The notes below the pieces were generated by a model. That model was not told the origin of the DNA and ran no database searches. It saw nothing but the letters and a program-made list of their open reading frames with translations. A program made the translations under genes and the position numbers. 64,000 nt of DNA from Sipunculus nudus (taxonomy: Eukaryota; Annelida; Sipuncula; Golfingiida; Sipunculidae), in the NCBI GenBank assembly GCA_026874595.1, contig CM049313.1:77758659-77822658 (forward strand), read 5' to 3'. How positions within the stretch are numbered: position 1 is the first letter of the stretch; the number at the start of each line of letters is the position of its first letter. Of the stretch, positions 60,736-64,000 are shown piece by piece.

Positions 60736-62593
60736 ACAAGGGACCCATGGGTCACGGCACTCAGCTGTTATATATGATAAAACAAGGGACCTATGGGTCA
60801 CTGTGCTCAGCTGACGTTAACCTTGAAGAAAATAATCTAAAATAATATCAAATGGAGATAAAGTGTAAGAGGAAGAGGTAATAAAGGCCATGGTTGGTTT
60901 ATATGATTGGTTTGTATTGATGAGCAAGAAATTGTTGCAAATAATATTTTGTGACCTGACCATGTGTTTCCTAATGTTGAAACTGAAGCATGTGAGCAGT
61001 TTGTGAACAAATGATCTGTACAATTACTATGATCATTAGTTGGCTTTTCGATTAACTGTTGACATTTCAGTAGTTTACACATTTGTTCAATTGCATCTAT
61101 TTTTTTGTATAATATATATTATTAAATATATGTTTTTTTATGAAATGTATACAGTTCAAATATAACTAATTAACAACATAAAACATTGCAAACAAAGCCT
61201 GATCTTAAATTCTGCTGATGCAGGAAAATAATGAACAAATGTTTGTAATAAATCCTCATTTTTTTATCACATCAATTTTTTTTTAAATTTAAGTTTATAT
61301 TTCTATACATTTTCAATATAACATATATATCTGAATATAAAAGTTTATTCATAATTCTCAATTGCATCATCATAAATCCAATCTTGTCAGATAACACCAC
61401 ATCATGCATACAAATGTTTATTTATTTTTTACCACAAAAATATATCTTTTAAATCTGCAAAACAATAAGTATCTAAAAAAAATACTTGATTTAGATTTCT
61501 CAATTTTTAATTGTATCTTTATTTATCCATAATGTGCTTCATATTTTATCATAATTTAAGCATACTGATGGGTTCCATTATGATTGGTAAAATCATTTAA
61601 AAAAAAAATGATTTCTTTAAAAATGCTACATTACACAACATTGCATCTTCTGGATTACACCTTGAATTACTTTTTCAAGGAAAGTTTTTGCATATCAGAG
61701 TGGACACAGCATTACAATTAAGGAGATACAGTGAACACTTGGTGGGTTGGGTTTGCAGGGGGGGGGGGGGGCGATTGGGGTGGTGATATGAGAATAACTG
61801 TACACCTGTCACAGGGGATCTCCCCCAGTGACTGTAACAAATCAGAAACCCTGGCATAGCTGACTTCCAGTGACCTGGAGTGGGACCCTGCATCTGTAAT
61901 CTGTAATCAAAGCAAATGACTACAATAGAGCCTCAAGAAAAAAATCAATAACTAGCTTAATTTTCAAGCTTTTACGTCCAAATTTCAGATTTAAACAAAT
62001 TAAATATTTATGTTTACATGCTGTGAAAATTAAATCAATGGTACTTACAGGAAAAAAACGTGCCATGGTCAAAGTTGGGCAAAATTTAAGGTACCGATTT
62101 TTTTTTATGCTAATAACTTAAAAAATTTACAAAATTCAGATCTAATTTTGGGTAAACAATTGAATCTTAATTAAACATAGTTATATACTTGGGAAAATAG
62201 ACTCTAGTTTCAAAATTTTTCATGTTAAGTGAGAAAATATTTTTCCTGATTTTTTACAAAGTCCATTATGTTTGGGCCCATAACTTAAAAAATTTATACT
62301 TAACAGACTTAATTTCTGGCATGTACATAGGAACTATATAGAAGAATATTTATGGTAAATATGAGGAAAAACAGATGAGTGGTTTTGATATTAGGCAGTC
62401 CTGAAGTGTGAAAATAGGATTTTAATAAAAAATTGAGGTTTTTCCTTAATTTCTCAAAGGAACGAAGTCACGAAGACCCAGTTTTCGGCTTGGTAGGAGA
62501 TCTTGGGGACATCTAACATTATGCTGAATTTTGGATGACGGACAATGGACCAGGACTATAGCTCAGATGACTTATAGTCAGCTGAGCTAAAAA
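60736..62593 (+). repeat. E-family dispersed element, third copy
   Basis: The left motif ACAAGGGACCCATGGGTCAC occurs twice (60736, 60782). An AT-rich block, 60836-61085, is the inverse of 421-615. A G run lies at 61758-61771, a single core unit at 61925-62540, and the hairpin GCTCAG..CTGAGC at 62561-62587 followed by TAAAA. A diverged left motif (ACAAGTGACACATGGGTCAT) also lies at about 60143. Confidence 0.68.
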
Positions 62594-62844
62594 TCACAGA
62601 AACTTCCCTGGCAAAAGGATTTCTAAAATGGCCACCTGGCAGACATAATGGATTTCTGACAAGTCTGACATTTGATATCACACATCCTCCAATAAGACAC
62701 TAAACTTGTAGCAATTGCTCCAAAGAATGAAACAGTTATGAATGTCCAAAACAATTCAAAAGGCATGATCAGGTTGGAGAGCTCTCATATCAGATTTATG
62801 AACATGCAAATGTAAAAAGTGCAAGTCCAATTTGTTTTTTCCTA

Positions 62845-64000
62845 GACATTTCTTGGCACCGCAGGTGCCAGAGTATCCCCAGACATAGTAGGCCCCCCCC
62901 TCTTTATAAATAGACCCCAATTTTTAGCAGCATATACTGACACTTGGCATATTTATTGTTTCTTCCATCTTACAATCCACAATCTTGTTGAAGATGTTGG
63001 TCCTGTGACCTTGATCTTTGACCTCATGACCCCAAAATCAATTCTTGTCTTGCTTTTCCAATGGGACATATACAAGTCAAGTTTGAAATCCATACATCAA
63101 TAAAAGCAGATATTATCATCCAGAAACTAATTTTTGGACAGATGGCTCCTGTGACCTTCACCTTTGACCTTGTGACCTCAAAATTGAAAGGGGTCTTCCA
63201 CTCTTGGCAGGTGAACTATATGTGCAAGATGAAAGATCTGAGATGAAATGTTTGGCTGAAAATGCATCCACAATCTTTTTAAAGATGTCCTGTGACCTTG
63301 ACCTTTGACCTCATGACCCCAAAATCAATTTGGGTCTTGCTTTTCCAATAGGTCAAATTCAAGTCAAGTTTGAAATCCATACATCAGTAAAAGAAGGAAT
63401 TATCATCCAGAAACTAATTTTTTGACAGATGGCTCCTGTGACCTTCACTTTTGACCTTGTGACCTCAAAATTGATAGGTTTCTTCCTCTCTTGGCAGGTG
63501 AACTATATGTCCAAGATGAAAGATCTGAGATGAAATGTTTGGCTGAAAATGCATCCACAATCTTTTTAAAGATGTGTCCTGTGATCTTGACCTTTGACCT
63601 CATAACCTCAAATTCAATTTGTGTCTTGCTTTTCCAATGGGACATATATAAGTCAAGTTTGAAATCCATACATCAATAAAAGCAGAAATTATCATCCAGA
63701 AACTAATTTTTGGACGGATGGCTCCTGTGACCTTCACCTTTGACCTTGTGACCTCAAAATAGATAGGGGTCTTCCACTCTTGGCAGGTGAACTATATGTG
63801 CAAGATGAAAGATCTGAGATGAATTTTTTGGCTGAAAATGCATCCACAATCTTTTTAAAGAGGTTTCCTGTGACCTTGACCTTTGACCTCATGACCCAAA
63901 AATCAATTCAGGTCTTGCTTTACCAATGGGTCAAATACAAGTCAAGTTTGAAATCCATACATCAATAAGGAAGGAATTATCATCCAGAAACTAATTTTTG
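62845..64000 (+). repeat. Tandem 289-bp repeat element, right end outside window
   Basis: A hairpin GGCACC-GCA-GGTGCC (about 62856-62870) precedes a C run and then units of 289 bp through the window end. Each unit contains TGTGACCTTGACCTTTGACC, CATGACCCCAAAATCAATT, AAGTCAAGTTTGAAATCCAT, ATCATCCAGAAACTAATTTT and GTGACCTTCACCTTTGACCT. The DR1-like TGACCTTTGACCT sits at 63299-63311, 63588-63600 and 63877-63889. Frames of 61-74 codons on the units are repeat shadows. Confidence 0.85.

Overview
The window is animal nuclear DNA: AT-rich, gene-poor, with spliced genes, GT/AG introns and dense repeats. The repeat types (non-autonomous elements with tandem-repeat cores, short terminal hairpins and ACGGACGG-type tails) and the two proteins suggest a marine invertebrate, most likely a bivalve mollusc. 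That placement is inferred; no taxonomic marker is present.

Two protein-coding genes can be supported, both on the minus strand. The first is MRPL24 (mitochondrial ribosomal protein uL24m, 246 aa). Its five coding exons lie at 57760-57497, 11714-11619, 10588-10482, 10046-9910 and 7961-7825, each joined by a clean GT..AG intron. Its first coding intron is about 45.8 kb and fills most of the window. The second is a complete adenosine kinase gene (33448-34479, 343 aa) in one uninterrupted coding exon, nested in that intron on the same strand. The two genes have no evident functional link: one serves mitochondrial translation, the other purine salvage.

Most of the rest is repeats. From left to right: inverted copies of a dispersed element (1-1440); a 180-bp tandem array with a 1.06-kb higher-order duplication (2286-4853); partial dispersed elements (5215-6990); a 27-bp minisatellite in MRPL24 intron 4 (8638-9645); a 61-bp array (11711-15293) that starts at the MRPL24 exon 2 splice acceptor and repeats an acceptor-like motif in its units; a 31-bp satellite (16605-20750); a dispersed element (24116-28025) split by a 1.6-kb pogo/Tigger-like insertion with TA duplications and a large internal palindrome; a Helentron-like element (28839-29976); the ADK gene; a Helentron-like element with a (GCC)n tract, 280-bp core and 3' hairpin (38506-40109); two adjacent copies of a 2.8-3.0 kb DNA transposon with 8-bp target duplications and polypyrimidine cores (40119-43110, 43875-46702); a 33-bp array (50500-51700); two more full-length copies of the dispersed element (52525-54194, 60736-62593); and a 289-bp tandem repeat carrying perfect DR1 nuclear-receptor half-site pairs (62930 to the window end).

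I found no CRISPR array, rRNA or convincing tRNA gene, no intact transposase or reverse transcriptase, and no sign of a microbial system. The long open frames over the tandem arrays come from repeat periods divisible by three or from stop-poor pyrimidine tracts.
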